64,000 nucleotides of DNA from Staphylotrichum longicolle (Eukaryota > Ascomycota > Sordariomycetes > Sordariales > Chaetomiaceae), in assembly GCA_019096155.1 (NCBI GenBank), contig JAHCVI010000003.1:4340001-4404000 (forward strand), given 5' to 3'. Below the pieces are notes generated by a model that was given only the letters and a program-made list of their open reading frames with translations, was not told the DNA's origin and made no database searches. Positions 44,814-57,628 of the stretch are shown here, piece by piece. Position 1 is the stretch's first letter. Each line of letters starts with the position of its first letter. The position numbers and the translations under genes were made by a program.

Positions 44814-47158
44814 TTAAGCCACAGCCACGGCAGCCGTCTTTTCCGATCGGCCCAGCTTAACAATGTCGATCTCGCCGTCATCGTTGGTAGCAGCATCGAG
44901 GCGGCGCTTGGCACAGCTGGCGGTGTACTGGCAGGCCTCTCCGTCTCCAAAGAAAGAGGACTGTCGGCATGACTTGGCCCAGAGCTCGAAGCACAGGGTC
45001 CAGGCGCAGAGGCATGTGGTGATGGATATCAGGTGCAGTGAGTTTAGGCCCTGAGCAGCCGACAAGCAGAACAAAATGACGCAAACGCCGAAGCGGTTCG
45101 AGAGCCGCACCCATTTCGGGAGTCGACACATGCCCAAAGGCACCTTGTGCTCATGGCTCAGCGAGATGAGACCCATGGACGAGAGAGCGATACCCAGGCC
45201 GATGCAGTAGTATAGACGTAGCCCGAGAGACAATGTCTCAGAGGATTTGGCCTGGTAGAACGCGGTCAGGCCGTCTAAGGGGGCATTTGAGCAGTCCGTT
45301 AGGACGACCATCTTGCTCAAACCTGCGGCAGCAAGGATGTACGCCATAATCAGGACGAGATGTGCCCACTGCCAGGCCATTGCTGAGAAAAGGGAATCAT
45401 GTCAATAAGGTGGTTCATGGACGAATGCTGGGAGCGATCCCGTACCTGAGTGCACGCTCCTGCGGATGGCATGCGTGCGAATGTTTTTGCCGTCCACCTC
45501 AAAGTACAGCCAGTTGAAGACTGCCGCCTGCACGAGGCCCAAGATGGCTTTTCCGAGAAACGCATTCAGAGGGAAGACACGGGCGGTCTGAAACATGATA
45601 CCCACCACCGAATAGCCAAAGACGAGAGACACGAAGGCGTTGGTGCGTTCAACCTTGTGTTCAATGTTGATGGCAGGGAAGAACTCGAAGAATCGGCCAA
45701 GGCGACGGGCCGCAGCCGTGTCGTGGGACGATGAGTATCGGAAGAGAACCATTGGCACGACACTGCCGAACAGGTCGATTGCCAGGGCGATGAAGACGAG
45801 CACAAGACGAGTGGCGTTTAGGGGCTTTTCATGATGGGTCCCTTCTGCTTCTCCTGCCGCTTCAGTGGTGGATCGATGTTCCAGGCTGGGGGCTGGGGTC
45901 GTGGCGTCGTCAATAGTTGTGGAAACAGTAGTGCTGGCAATCCAGAACGCGGCGCCGACCACGATGTTCAGAGCCTGGGCGATCATCATGCCTTTGACCA
46001 AGGGCACTAAGTAACCAGTGATGAGGTAGTAGATGGCCATGAACAGCCGCGCCGCCAGGTAGAAGGCAACCAGCTGGGTGAACGAGTCTTGCTCGGAACT
46101 GAACGCCTGCAGCATGTTGGTGGTTTGTCTGCAACGGGTTAGCATGGGGTTGTGTATGACGGGTTGCACTTCATTTACCCTAAGAGGCAAGCAATCACAA
46201 AAAGAATCTCCACTCGCTGGAGGATATCATCGGTCTCAAACCAGCCCACGACTTGCTGGACGTCAGACCAGATCCTCCAGCTCATGGCAAATGTGACAAC
46301 GAAGCGCAGCAGCTCTTTACCGTCGGGTTCCTCGGCGACATGATCACCATTGATGGCAATGATGCCGACTACACACAAGGGAGATGTGAGCATTCTTGAA
46401 GCATTTGGAGCTGAGGAAAGTTTCCGGTCACTCACCATAAAGCAGATCGAGGAACAGCTCAAAACTCATCACCTCGGTCTCTTCAGCAGAACGCCTGGTT
46501 AAACTTGTCAGCAACATGGATCTGACAGGTGAGAAACATTTCAGGGCATCATCAAAGCGGGTAGCCCCATCACATACCAGAGCAAACCCCGGTGGAAATA
46601 CTGTCTGACCACGGGTCGTTTGAACAACTTCAGCGCCTCCCCAGCCTCGCCTTTGGCAACGCTGTAGCTACTCGCCGCAGACGAAACCACTTCGCCGCCA
46701 TCATCATCCCCTTCCTCGTCCGCATACGTCCTCAGCTTTGCATCAAACCCAAACTTGCTGAAATTGGGGTTCAGCTTGCTCGCGCTCTCGTCCGCGGCGG
46801 CCTCGATCGCGCGCAGCTGCGCGTCGAGGCGGTCCAGCTGGGCGCGCGCGGCCTCCAGCTCATCGACCACGTCGGGGCCGAGCTGGTCGCGCAGCTGGGT
46901 CCGGCGCGTCTCGTGGTGCGTCTTGGACAGGCGCAGGAAATGGCGGTGCTCGTCGGACCCGTGCACGACCACCTCGACCTGGATGGGCGGGTTGGCCTCG
47001 TGGTTCTGCACGTAGCGCTTGCGCAGGGCGTCGATGTCCTTGGGCAGCGCGACGAGCACGCTCCGGCCGTCGGGCAGGAGGAACTCGGACGGCCGTCCGC
47101 GCTGGGCGGGCGCGGTGCCGGTTTGGCTGGGGATGGAGCGGGTGCGTATGACGGACAT
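44814..47158 (-). CDS. LtrA (low temperature requirement A) family membrane protein
   Basis: Exons (minus) are 47158..46578, 46494..46436, 46368..46179, 46128..45446 and 45382..44814, all in phase, 693 residues. The N-terminal about 190 residues are soluble with a coiled coil (VDELEAARAQLDRLDAQL). The LtrA core starts with EVMSFELFLDLLYVGIIAING, the family signature F-E-L-F-x-D-L-x-Y-V. About ten further hydrophobic helices follow, with SWRIWSDVQQVVGWFETDD in the first loop. The C-terminal tail is charged. LtrA proteins were named for cold growth in Listeria; the role in fungi is unknown. Intron 1 to 4 are 50-70 nt with consensus ends. Confidence 0.88.
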
Positions 47159-48059
47159 GGTGTCCTTTCCAGCTGAGTTGTGAGGTTGCCCGAGGTCAGA
47201 GTCAGGACTGATGGCAGACGATGGCTAAAACCAGCAGCAACATGCAGAAGGTCAAGGCGAGCACGAGCTAAAGCCGTTGCTCAGTCATCGCCATCCATGT
47301 CATGGCCAATCACAGCCTTAGCGGCGTCTGCGCAGGGAGACGACCTGCCGGCAGACAATCAAAGCTGCCGGGTACCTTGTCGATCAGTCAGCTTTTAGTC
47401 CGCCAATCATCCAGGGGCTTCGTCCCGAACATTCTAACCTTATCTCTCTTTGGTTTCTGAGGCTAGCACTTCATGCAACAGGTGCGCGTATGTCTTGACG
47501 TGAAGGACGTCGTACACCCCTTGGTCCCTCACAAGGTGTCTAATCTATTCCAAGTCTCGTCCGATTCAACGTCACTCTATTTTCACATTTTTCTAGCGCG
47601 CCATCAAAGGGTCGAGGGGAACAGGTAGAAGATGGCATCTTTCATCCGAGTCAAGTCAATGTTACAAGCCTCTCTCGCAGACGCGACTATGCGCGGACAG
47701 TTCCAAGAGCGACGATGAGCCCGACTCGATTCATAGAGCAAAGTTGAGTTTACGCAGACTATTTAGGTAAGAGTTTGATGAAAAACAACGACTTTGAAGT
47801 CCAGGTCGTGTACGAGGTGAGCCATGGGTGTTGAAAGCGGGAGGGAGCGAGAACGGACAGATATCTCGCCGACTCACTCCTGTTCAACGGATAGAAGTGC
47901 ATCTGCAACCCTGACAACACAACCGGAGGATCAATACATCCCCGCATGACTCATAGCATCTTCAGCTTAAATCCGGAACCAGACCAACTGCAACTAGAGC
48001 TTCCCCTCGACCATCAGTCAAACTCACACTCCACTCCAAGCTTAGCGTAACGATACAGA
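47159..48059. other. Divergent promoter gap, LtrA and ELO-like genes
   Basis: No gene recognised in about 900 bp between two divergent genes. Confidence 0.5.
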
Positions 48060-48728
48060 ATGATGCCAATCTTTACGCCGGCCACCATGGCCCTCCAATC
48101 CCTCGTTTACATCTGCCTCTGGCTCACAACCACCCTCCTCGTCCGACGCCGCGGCCCCTCCACCGCCGTCGCGCTAATCTTCGTACGATACAACAACCGG
48201 TTCTACTCCTTTTTGTCATTCCTGCTCTTTCTCTTCATTCTCTCTCCCTACGCCCACCAGCACGACGGACTCGCGCGTAACCTCTACCACCTTTCCAAGT
48301 TTTATGAATACCTAGACATCTTAGGCGTCACCGCCATCGGCGGCGCGATTGATCTTCATTTCGGCTTTCACCACCTCACCACGCCATGGCTGACGTTTGT
48401 GCGAGTCCTCCCGCCCGAGTGCGATGGGTGGAGATGGTTCGGCGCGGCAAACGCGGCGCATCACATCTTGACATATGCGTATTTTGGGGGGTGGCAGCGG
48501 GTGAGGAACATATTGCTTTGGACCGGGCAAGTGCAGCTGGTGATCGGGATGCTGGCGGACGCGTTGGCTGTCTGGAAGCGATTGGCGAATGGGGAGGGTG
48601 TGCAGGAGGTTTGGAGGTTTCTGGTGTCGGGGGGGTTGCTTGGGGTGTACTGGGTCTTGAACAGCAGAGAAATGAGAGCTCGAGCCAGGGAGGAGGGAAG
48701 AAGGGGGACCAAGGGCAAGGCGGCGTGA
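48060..48728 (+). CDS. Divergent ELO-like membrane protein
   Basis: This single-exon gene encodes 222 residues with about six hydrophobic segments. LSKFYEYLDILGV resembles the K-F-x-E-x-x-D-T motif of very-long-chain fatty acid elongases. LHFGFHHLTTPWL recalls their histidine box, and NAAHHILTYAYFGGW recalls the N-x-x-V-H-x-x-M-Y segment. The histidine box reads HxxxHH rather than HxxHH, so condensing activity is uncertain. The C-terminus ends KGKAA, which fits a KxKxx ER-retrieval signal, as expected for an ER membrane protein. Assignment to the ELO superfamily is by motif order only; it may be a fungal paralogue with another substrate. Confidence 0.65.
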   Translation: MMPIFTPATMALQSLVYICLWLTTTLLVRRRGPSTAVALIFVRYNNRFYSFLSFLLFLFILSPYAHQHDGLARNLYHLSKFYEYLDILGVTAIGGAIDLHFGFHHLTTPWLTFVRVLPPECDGWRWFGAANAAHHILTYAYFGGWQRVRNILLWTGQVQLVIGMLADALAVWKRLANGEGVQEVWRFLVSGGLLGVYWVLNSREMRARAREEGRRGTKGKAA

Positions 48729-48966
48729 AAGAGAACTAGGATGAGTTCGCAGTTGTATTTTCTGATGTGCTAAGAGGAGGATCGGTCGCCCCCGCGGTCC
48801 TACGCTTATCTTCTCAGTTGGGGACGGCCATGAACAAACTGACGCGTCAATATTGGCCAACAATACCTTACACAGCTAGAACAGAAACTGTGTTGTTACT
48901 TCTTCAAGACTACAGCACTACCAACCACAGAAACAAAACCATCTTTGCCAACTATCAACCAGACTC

Positions 48967-49551
48967 TCACCCTCCACTCCCCACAAACCCTTCTCCCCTC
49001 ACCACCACAACAGATGCCCCCGGAGTCGGCCCTCTTCCCTGCCTCTCCAGGCGCCATTCCCACCGCGCCCTCTCCACCACATCCCCGCCCTTCCTCAACC
49101 TCGCTCGCCACCCCTCCACCCAGCGCCACGCCAACCGCGCCTCGCCGATAGCCTCCGTGTACCCTGGCTTCTTGTTCGTATTCTTGCTACTCTCCCTATG
49201 AGACCCAATAACAGGCCTCGCTTCCAGCCTCGACCTTGCGCCTCCCTTTTGACCCTGACTCCCCCCACGCCGTTCACCCTCAGAATCAGATCCAGCCTCG
49301 GATCCAGCAGCCTCATCCACCGACACATCGGCCGTGACAGAGAGGACGCTGAGCCGGTCAAAGTTGTGCGCCAGCACCACCACCTGTTTATCTGAGGATG
49401 GCAACGGCGACGACGGCGGCGGGATCTGCAGCCATGGCCCCGTTTGTGGCACTTGCTGTGTCTTCTCGGCTTCGTCGTCGTCGCCGTCGTCGTCGTTGTT
49501 CTTCTCCTTGCCGCCCGCGCGTGCGCCAGCTCCCCCACCCACCCCCGCCAC
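48967..49551 (-). CDS. Coding-like frame, possible last exon of the disordered protein gene
   Basis: This minus-strand frame shows strong coding character: GC-rich third positions and blocks such as VVVLAHNFDRLSVLSVTADV and an acidic SEAGSDSEGE segment. It has no ATG of its own; the first codon is GTG. A 60-nt GT-AG intron from about 49583 to about 49524 would splice it in phase to the gene just upstream (49564-53039), replacing the DQN-stop end. Alternatively it is a separate small gene or a chance frame. No family recognised. Confidence 0.4.
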   Translation of the reverse strand: MAGVGGGAGARAGGKEKNNDDDGDDDEAEKTQQVPQTGPWLQIPPPSSPLPSSDKQVVVLAHNFDRLSVLSVTADVSVDEAAGSEAGSDSEGERRGGSQGQKGGARSRLEARPVIGSHRESSKNTNKKPGYTEAIGEARLAWRWVEGWRARLRKGGDVVERARWEWRLERQGRGPTPGASVVVVRGEGFVGSGG

Positions 49552-49563
49552 GCCCGAGCGTGG

Positions 49564-52500
49564 TCAATTTTGATCACTCCCAGTACCACTCGTAGTTGGC
49601 ATGTAGCTCGTGTGGGAGAGGACCTGGGAAGTGTGCTCGGTATCGTCGTGGTGGGTGTTGCTGATACTGGTATCGAGGTTCAACGCGGGCAGGTGAGGCG
49701 GAGGTGTGTATGAGGACGGGCGCTGGCGCGTCGGAGACGGGGCAGCGTTGGCGTGGTGGGAGAACCAGGTGCCGCTGGAGGGACGGGAGTGGGAGCGGCC
49801 TGGGCCTGGGCCGGGGTACGAGTCGCGCGTGTTGTTGGTGGAGCGTGGCTGTTCGAAGATGCTTCGCATTCGCTTGAAGAGGCTCCCCGAGGTTCCTTCG
49901 CTGTGCTGCGGGTCGCCGTGCGAGGGCTCGAGTCCGGGTTGGGGGAGGCGTGCCGCGGCCAGGGAGGTGCGAGGCTTACGGGTGTTTTGCGGTCGGCTTC
50001 GTCAATGAAGGGGTCTTGCCCGGCGACGTGTGGGCTGGCATGGGACTCCTCATCGTAACTTGAAGCCGCCAGCTCAGCTGTTAAGTTGCTTGCGGGTAAG
50101 GGTGGTGCAACCTCATGTTTGTCCTTACTGGTTGTGGTCCGGAGCGGTGAGGTGGGCGGAGAAGAGAATGTGCTCTGGGTGCGCTGGGACTGGGGCGTCC
50201 AGCCATCGTTTGCACGCCACGGCACGTTGGTGACATCTCGGGTCGCCAAGGTCTCAGGCGTCACGTACTCTGACGATATGAGAGATTCGTGGCCGGCGGG
50301 AGTCTCGGGCCGCTGGGGTTCCTCTTGGCCTGACTCCAAATCCGGAATGACTGGGGATTCCGGTGGTGCCTCGGTCGAGGCCGCTGGCCTGGGCTCATGC
50401 TCTGTCGTGCTCGGCTGTGGAGGTGATATCTCGGGCGCGTGCTCGGGCTCGCCTTCATCCTCTTCTTCAAAGTAGCCTTCCATCTCTTCAACCCAGCTCC
50501 GACTGCGGATATGGTTCTGAGGGTAAACGGGCTGATCAGCACCTAACTCTGAAGCTTCGCGTTCAGCGGCCTCATTGTCTGAGCGCGACTCCTCAGTTTC
50601 CACCTCACGTCCTGGGGTGGGACGCAAAACAGGTGTCCCCTGTTGACTGGGATTGACGGGCTCGGCCATAACCTCCTCTGGGTGGACGTGGTCCTCACTC
50701 CGGTCAGTATCATCGAACAACTCGTCCTCGCCATGGACTGTCGTGGTATGCTGATGCTCCAGCTCATACTGCCGTGCATCGTCGGTGGCCTGATATTGAT
50801 TCCCCAGATATTCGTCAGTGACGGCGGTGTGCGGGAGGTCTGCTTGTTGCTGGCTGAGCGCTCTCAGTGCATGGCGAGATGGCAGTGGCGTAACGAAACG
50901 CTGGGATTCGGTGTCGGTGTCGTAATCCTTCTCCGACCCGGCCTGGTCGGAAGCATGCGAGATTTCATGATCTGAGTGGTGGCCTTGTTCTCCACGCTCA
51001 GCATTTGGGGGTGCGGGTTCCAATGGTTCTGAGGATACACCATGATCTTTGTCGTGCCCAACCGACACAGCTTCAACGGGTAAAGGCTTGTGGGTATGAG
51101 ACTCGTGATTCTCATCGTGCTCCTCATCGTGACTCTCAATTTCTGACGAAAGCTCGTGGCTGTCGGGAGATAGGGTTCCGTGCTGAAGAGTCTCAGGGTT
51201 TATCTTGACGTCGGTGTGAGTTGTTGGTGGAAGGTCTAGGGTTTCTTGAACGGAACGATCAGGCCCAACTGACTCGCCGTACTCGTGATGTGGCATGGTG
51301 GTTGAACCGGTGGTATCGAACTCTTGCTCGGGAGTTTGCTCTGGCTCCCGTAGATGAAGACTGGCTGTTTCAGCTCCTTCAAGTCCTTCATTCTCCGTCT
51401 TGTGTTCTTTCAACGAGGCACCGCTAACTTCTGGAGTCGCTGGTGTCGATCGCAACTGGACGACGTGAGAGAACTTGTCATCTAGCCCAGTCTCGGTCGT
51501 CGTGGCCGTTCCTTCTGGTGCATGCCCTTCGCCTTCGACATCAGGCACGCATGGATGAAGGTGTTCGATACCGCTGACCTCTTCCTCCTCAATGTAGGTT
51601 TCCCCGGGTTGATTGAACACATCGTCCTGCACATCAGCGTCCTCTGAGACCAAGCTTGAAGGCGAGAATCCGTCATCCCGGTCCGTACGAGGTGCTGGGC
51701 CCGACGCCTCTGAAACATGCGAGTATAGCCCCTGGCCTAGAGGACTTTCTCGAGGCAAAGATGTCGGTGACAGCTCTTCGTCGTCGGAGACGTAATAATG
51801 CCCGAGTGGAGTTGAGGTACCCAGTGAGGGTGCCCCTGTCGATTTGGCGAGAACGCCGGGAGCCACTACTTCGGCACCTTCGGTGCCAGGAACATCAGCA
51901 CCATGGCTCATGGTGCCGGGGATGCTCGCGGTTTCTTGTCCTTGTACTACGCCATCTGCCTCTAAACTCCCTTGCCTAGTGGACGTGGGTCGTGTCTCAC
52001 GAAGTGCTTCTGCGGCTTGCGTTTCGGTCGGCAGAACTTTGGAACCATGTTCTGCTTCGTTTGGGACCGCTGTGGCACGCACCTCGACTGGAGCGTTGGG
52101 GAGCGGCCACGAGGTCTCCAAACCCTCCTCTCTGTTCAGCGCAGGGACAGCCTGAGGGACACTAGAGGGTTCTTGGGGGCCAGTTTCATCCCCGTGGTCG
52201 CTACCGCGGTCTAAGTGAGGCACACCAGCTGAGTGTTGTGTGTGGTCCTGCCGTTGTTGTGGGTTGCCTTGTTCGGAGCCCGTGCGGCTTATTGACAAGG
52301 CCGAGTTAGTTGTGTCCCCGCCGACGCCTGATGTTGAACCGGAATGGTCGATTTGTGCTGGCAGGGGAGGTACATCCTCCATGTGAGGTTCGGATGCCTT
52401 TCTGTCAATGGGCAGCGACATTGGCGAGGCGTTAGTTCTGGTAGGTCTTCTAGTTCTTGTCGGTGGATTGGAGAGCGTCGGCAGAGCCATCTCGAGCTGT

Positions 52501-53039
52501 TCCTCAATAAGGCGATTCAATTCCTGTAATCGCTTTTGTCAGCTACCAGTTGGCAAGCTCCTGGATAATGTAAGAATCATTCTTACCCTTCTCTTTTCCT
52601 GTAACGCCTTGAGCTTATCCCGCCCTTCGACAGCAGCCACGCGAGCCTCCTCTTCTACCTTGCTCATCAGATCATCTATCTCCTGCTCAATGTCCTCAGT
52701 ATCTTCCTTAAGCTTCGATTTTCTTGCCATATCTTCCTCGCGATCTCTCGCGGCTAGTTTCTCATCCTCCTCGCGTCTCCGCCTTTCGCGCTCCTCGTCT
52801 TCCTTTCGTCGCTGCTCGGCAATCACCTCCCGCTCGGCCTGCCTCTTCTTCTCCAAGAACTCGGACTCGGCTGAGAAGGCGGCAGACAAGGCGTGGATGG
52901 CGTGGTCTCGCTCCTTTTCCAGCTCGTCGAGCCTCTCGTCGTGGAAACTGGGATCAAGCGACGCGAGGGTGGTGTGTATGGTTGCCAGCGTCTGCTGCAT
53001 CTGGGCGACGAGCGCCGAGACGTCCATCGTGGACGCCAT
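49564..53039 (-). CDS. Large coiled-coil/disordered protein (orphan)
   Basis: Exons (minus) are 53039..52587, 52523..49980 and 49926..49564, in phase, 1119 residues. Residues about 35-170 form a long charged coiled coil (RLDELEKERDHAIHAL ... EIDDLMSKVEEEARVAAVEG). The next about 850 residues are of low complexity, rich in E, S, T, P and H, with no fold visible. Near the C-terminus is a short conserved-looking unit, GSLFKRMRSIFEQP. The intron before the last exon (49927-49979) is inferred because the frame otherwise runs on into an R/P-rich sequence of poor coding quality. Many sordariomycetes have a protein of this build, but I cannot name it. A scaffold role is a guess only. Confidence 0.75.
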
Positions 53040-54383
53040 GGTGGGCGAAAATTTGTAGGAGAAGAAGGGAGATGGCCTTCCAGAAGGAGTAGCAACTTCT
53101 CAGGAGAAGCACTTTAGGAGAGTCGGCTGGTGTCGAGGACTTGGCAAACTGTCTGGCAGTCTGCAGCCTGTCAGACGTAATGTTCAACGGCCACTCCAGG
53201 CTCCCGCCACCATGACGGTGGAGTTCCGGTGAGCTCGTCCCTGACCAAGGAGAGAAGATGTGTCCACTGGACAGCAACACAAGAAGCTGGGTGAGCTTGG
53301 TCCTTGGTGGCTAGCTATTGGCAGACAAAAATGAGGAAAATACAAAGTCGGGCTGGGATAGCTTGAGAGAAACGAAACACTTGTCGAGCAATCAACCACC
53401 GAGAGTTGAGCACCTCCACTTGGAGACGTCGGACTGACGGGATTGCGTAGGACAGCTCCTGGCCCCGCAGGAAACGATCATGATGCCAGCCATCGTCTGG
53501 TGTGCTGGACTGTCACAGACCGTTGAATGAGGACTGCCTCGCCGAAGTGGGTGATCTCACGGATGGCGGGGATGAAAAGCCAGGGATGATGCCTGCGAGG
53601 AGATGCACTCATGCTTGCAGAGGGGCTTGAGTCGGTGGTCGCCACCACCGGCCCAAAAGCATTTCAGGGCCCCACTGGCCAACTCTGGCGTGAGATATCT
53701 TCGTGAGAAACAAGCTCCTAAAGGTTGCATTGCTAGATAGGATAAAGACAGACACTCTCTGTTGGCGCCGCGGCTGAAGACTGAACTGACTGTGCGTGGT
53801 CATGCCAGCAACTACTAGGAAAGGGCGCTGTGTTGCGTTGTCTGAGAGTTGAGATTCCGGAGGTTTGCCTGCCCGGAAAAATTGCTCGAGCCCTTCGTGG
53901 CAAATGCTGACTCTGGCTTAGCAAGTTCAGTGGGGATGAGGTTCGGGAACAGCGATGTGTTTCAGGTCGTGGCGGCGGGGCTTTCATGAAGAAATACATC
54001 CTTGCCCAGTGAGAAGAAAATCACTAACGTAGTTGTGTGGTCGTGGCCAAGAAAGATGTTAGCGCATCGGCTGCGACCACATGCTCACATTCACAGCAGC
54101 ACCAGACCACCAACGCAAAGAAGATCGCAGCGCCTTATAACTTTTTGTTCATTAGCGGCGGCTCACAGAAGCGCCGCAAACTTGTTGTATATACGGATGC
54201 CAGTACTATGTAGGCAGCAGAGGTGTTGATGGCGCAGGCACCTTGCCTGAAAGAAGGGAGAACCGAACCCAAAAGTCTGACCGCTCCTGTAAAGATAAAA
54301 ATGCACAAACAGGCGTGCTCTCGTAGAGCATCTGGTATAACGATGCTGAGAAGAAGACGAAAGAAAAGAAACACCATCAAGTC
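53040..54383. other. Gap upstream of the disordered-protein gene
   Basis: No gene recognised; it holds the promoter of the disordered protein and the 3' UTR of the next minus-strand gene. Confidence 0.5.
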
Positions 54384-55425
54384 TTAAAACCTTGCCACAG
54401 CTCCTTTCTGGACGACGGCGATCCTCCTCTTGTGCGCTTCCCTGAAGTTGTACCGCGCGTAGGTACCCATGCCGTAGGCGGCGACACCCAGAAGCAGCCA
54501 GATGCTGGTGATGATCAGGCCGATGGGGAAGATCATGAGCTGGACGCCGGGGAGAACGAAAGCGACTGTTCCGTTCTTGAGGAGTGCCACCTCGGCCTCG
54601 ACGGCGAGTTCGGCCAGCCGGAAGTTGCTCATGACCACATCTCTCGAGAACTCGCCAGCGACAAAAGCGGCTTCGTTCGAGGACACGTTGGTGGTGACGA
54701 CTTGGCCGTTGGCGTTGGTCGCTTTGAGTGTGACGACGGGCATGACGAGGGCTTGAAGTTGAGCACTGGGAGAGATGTTAGCAGACATTGACGTGGGGCG
54801 CAGGAGGAAGGGCGGCTTACGTTGTCACTTGTCCCGTCATCTGGTCCTTGTCAACTTGCCCAATGAACAAGTACGACTGCAGCAGCGGCAGATCTGCGTT
54901 GTTGTTTTGCCTGGCCTTGACCCCGGCAGCGGCGGCCGGCTGCTGGCTGACTTCGGAGACCGAGGCGCCGTTGTATGAGAGCTCGACTTCGATTTTGTCC
55001 TGCGGTATCCCCTGGAACTGACCCGTCGGCTGGTTCAACTGGAATAACCTCAAATCGGCCTCGAAGGTGCCCGTCTGGTTGTTGAGAAGCGGCAGGTTGT
55101 AGCACACGCAGGCGCCGGATGGATTTGATGCCAGCTGCAGGTTCCTCAGAGCGTCTCTGCAGGCCGCGTTGGCCGCCTCGTTCCATGCCTCCATATCCAG
55201 GGTCCCATCCGGCTTGATCGGTGTGCTGCCGCCCAGGCCTCCTAGCCCTTCTGCTTGCCTCGTATCCAAGTACCCTCGCGCCCTCAGGCTTGCCTTTGCG
55301 ATCTCTTCCAGCCTCCGCTCCACCGCCGGGCTCCTGCGCGTCAAACCCTCCATGATGAGATCCCCAATCCCCGCTTGCGCCCCTATCGCCAGGAAGGAGG
55401 CGAGGAGTGTCCGTTGCCAAAGCAT
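54384..55425 (-). CDS. Secreted single-pass membrane protein (orphan)
   Basis: Exons (minus) are 55425..54821 and 54765..54384, joined in phase, 328 residues. A signal peptide (MLWQRTLLASFLAIGAQAG) is followed by a lumenal or extracellular domain with SGACVCYNLPLLNNQTG, two close cysteines and N-x-T sites. One long hydrophobic helix near residue 285 (VLPGVQLMIFPIGLIITSIW) leads to a short basic tail (YNFREAHKRRIAVVQKG). This is type I topology. The fold is not recognised; conserved hypothetical proteins of this layout occur in filamentous fungi. Intron 54766-54820 (55 nt) has consensus ends. Confidence 0.8.
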
Positions 55426-57628
55426 CTTGTGCTGTGTTGTGGTTCCGCCTCTTGCTCGTTCTGTATTATGAGGGCTGGCCTTGCACCACCCTCTATTTCC
55501 AAATTACGCTGCCCCCCTTGTGGCTCGTCCAGTCCAAGCCGGACCCGGTATTAAATCGGTGTCTGTGTTTAAAGAGAGTGTGGTCGAAGAGAAGCGGGAC
55601 CTGCCCGGTGAAGGGAAGGATGTCGTCGTGTTGTTGGCTCCCAGTCGGCGGTGAGGATGCAAACGCCACTGGACAATGATGGGCAGAGAGAAAGGCCACG
55701 AGAAAGGGAAACCCCAAGGCTCGCTTGGTGGGTGGCAGGCGATTAAACGGCGTGTATGAGAAACGGCAGAATGAAGAAGAGGATTATGCAAGGTAGATCA
55801 GGACGATCAGGGACCTTGAATATGGCCTGACTTGGGATGTGTGGTAGGGATTAGGGAAAGAAAACTGACGAAAGCATGGACAATGTGAGAAGGGGGTGGG
55901 GAGGGGGGTATATCAGAGATGCAACAGACGGCCCAGGCCTCTGCAACGTGCACGGCAGTGAAGCTTGAGGGAGGCGAGAAGTGGAAAGGGTACCATGATG
56001 CGCCGCTTAACCAATGACATGGGGGAACGGAGCCAAGAAGACCACTTGCCATCGGACAGGTACCGGGGAATGGTTGCAAAGTGGTGCGACTGGCGGAGCA
56101 CAAAGGCCAGGCCCTGGGGTGTAAAACCTCAAGGAACCCCAGAGAAGGGGTCGTGCCAGGAGCTGACACGGGAGGGGCGGCAGGGCGTTGCCTCGAGATT
56201 GCGCAGCGCTTGCGGGCAAAAAGCCAGAGAGTCGTACGAGGCTGTCCTGGCTTTCGTCAGGACTTTGTATGGGGCATTGTGTGATCGCCGCTCAGGGATG
56301 AACGAGCAGTGTCGGATCGCCATGATGTAACAGCCTGAGCCCGACCGGCCGGGGTCTGCGGCAGAAGGGGTCGGACCTTGCCCCGCGATTGGCTCTCAGT
56401 GGCCAGGGCATGGTCTGGGGCACGGCAAGCGAGCATGGGGACTGCGCCGCATTGTGCCTGGGATTGGACGACAACACACATCGAATGTCGAGACGGCTGC
56501 CAATGAATGGTGAAGAGCTGGCCAGGTCGCTGCAAAATTAGTAGATTTTGCTCTTGAGTGGTCCGGTGAGTAAAGTGAGTCTCTCAGCTGAATGCGTCGA
56601 GTTACTTCACATCTTTGAAGCCGAAGAACAAGGGAGTGGAGGAGAACTGGATTTTTTAGTGCGCTGGCTGGTGAAACCCGTTCTGCTCCTGCCCCGCCAA
56701 GCAAAACCCCGCCAAGTGCCAAGTCGGCGTCGGGAAGGCGTTCTTCTGCCACCGCGCTAACCAAAGCAGGACTGGTGCTCCGTCCAGACTGTTGCACCTG
56801 CCGAGAGCCGGCCGCAGGTTTGTCGCCCAGCGCCAAAAACTCACCCTCAGCCAATCGATGAACCAAGATGGGTTTTCCACACCGCGACGCTCTCCCGCTC
56901 TTCCATTCTCCATGTTGCATCCCGAGACCACCGGACGAGACCGGGCGCTTAAGCCGTCGAAAGGTCAAGTGTTGTGCAGCGCGGGATCTAAAATAAGGCA
57001 CACGCAATCTGGCGCATCCGCTGATCGTGCATACAGTTTTGATTGCATGTGCAGCCGAAGACCTCGCAGAGAAACTCGGAGAGAAACTTGAGAAAGTCGG
57101 GTTGATGTCCGCCTGAAGGTTCGTACGGCCGTCCATCCCGTCGCTGCGTGGCCCCGAGTTTACGGCCCACCCCATCTGCGGCACAGAATTAAACGGCGGC
57201 TGCGCCTGAGGCCACCGACCCGCATCCCCAGACCATCGAGGCGACCCTTTCGAACCCGCTCTTTGCTGGACCCGCTGCTGGCCGAGGCACACGCGCTCGG
57301 TGTAGGTTGTGATGCCAGACCCCTCTCTAGCGATGAGTTGATGGTCTGTTTCCTAAAGCACAATGACAGCCCATTCTAAACATCACCAATGCGATAGGAG
57401 TGCCATTCAAGGCCAGAGTATGTCACACTTTCAGGATCATCCTTCACACATAAGACCACAACTTTTCAGATGTTAGTTCTGAAGCACTTTCAGGGTCCCG
57501 AACTGTTATTCATTCTCTCTGGTATATCGACTCAAAAACGCTGAATGCTGTCCTGTCTAAACCTCTAAATCAGTCTGCCACACCCGTCTTCCCCCATGCT
57601 CGAGCCATGTTTGGCCACGTCCTTAAAC
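55426..57628. other. 2.2 kb gap upstream of orphan membrane protein
   Basis: No gene recognised. It contains the promoter of the minus-strand orphan and the 3' UTR of the alternative oxidase gene. Confidence 0.5.
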
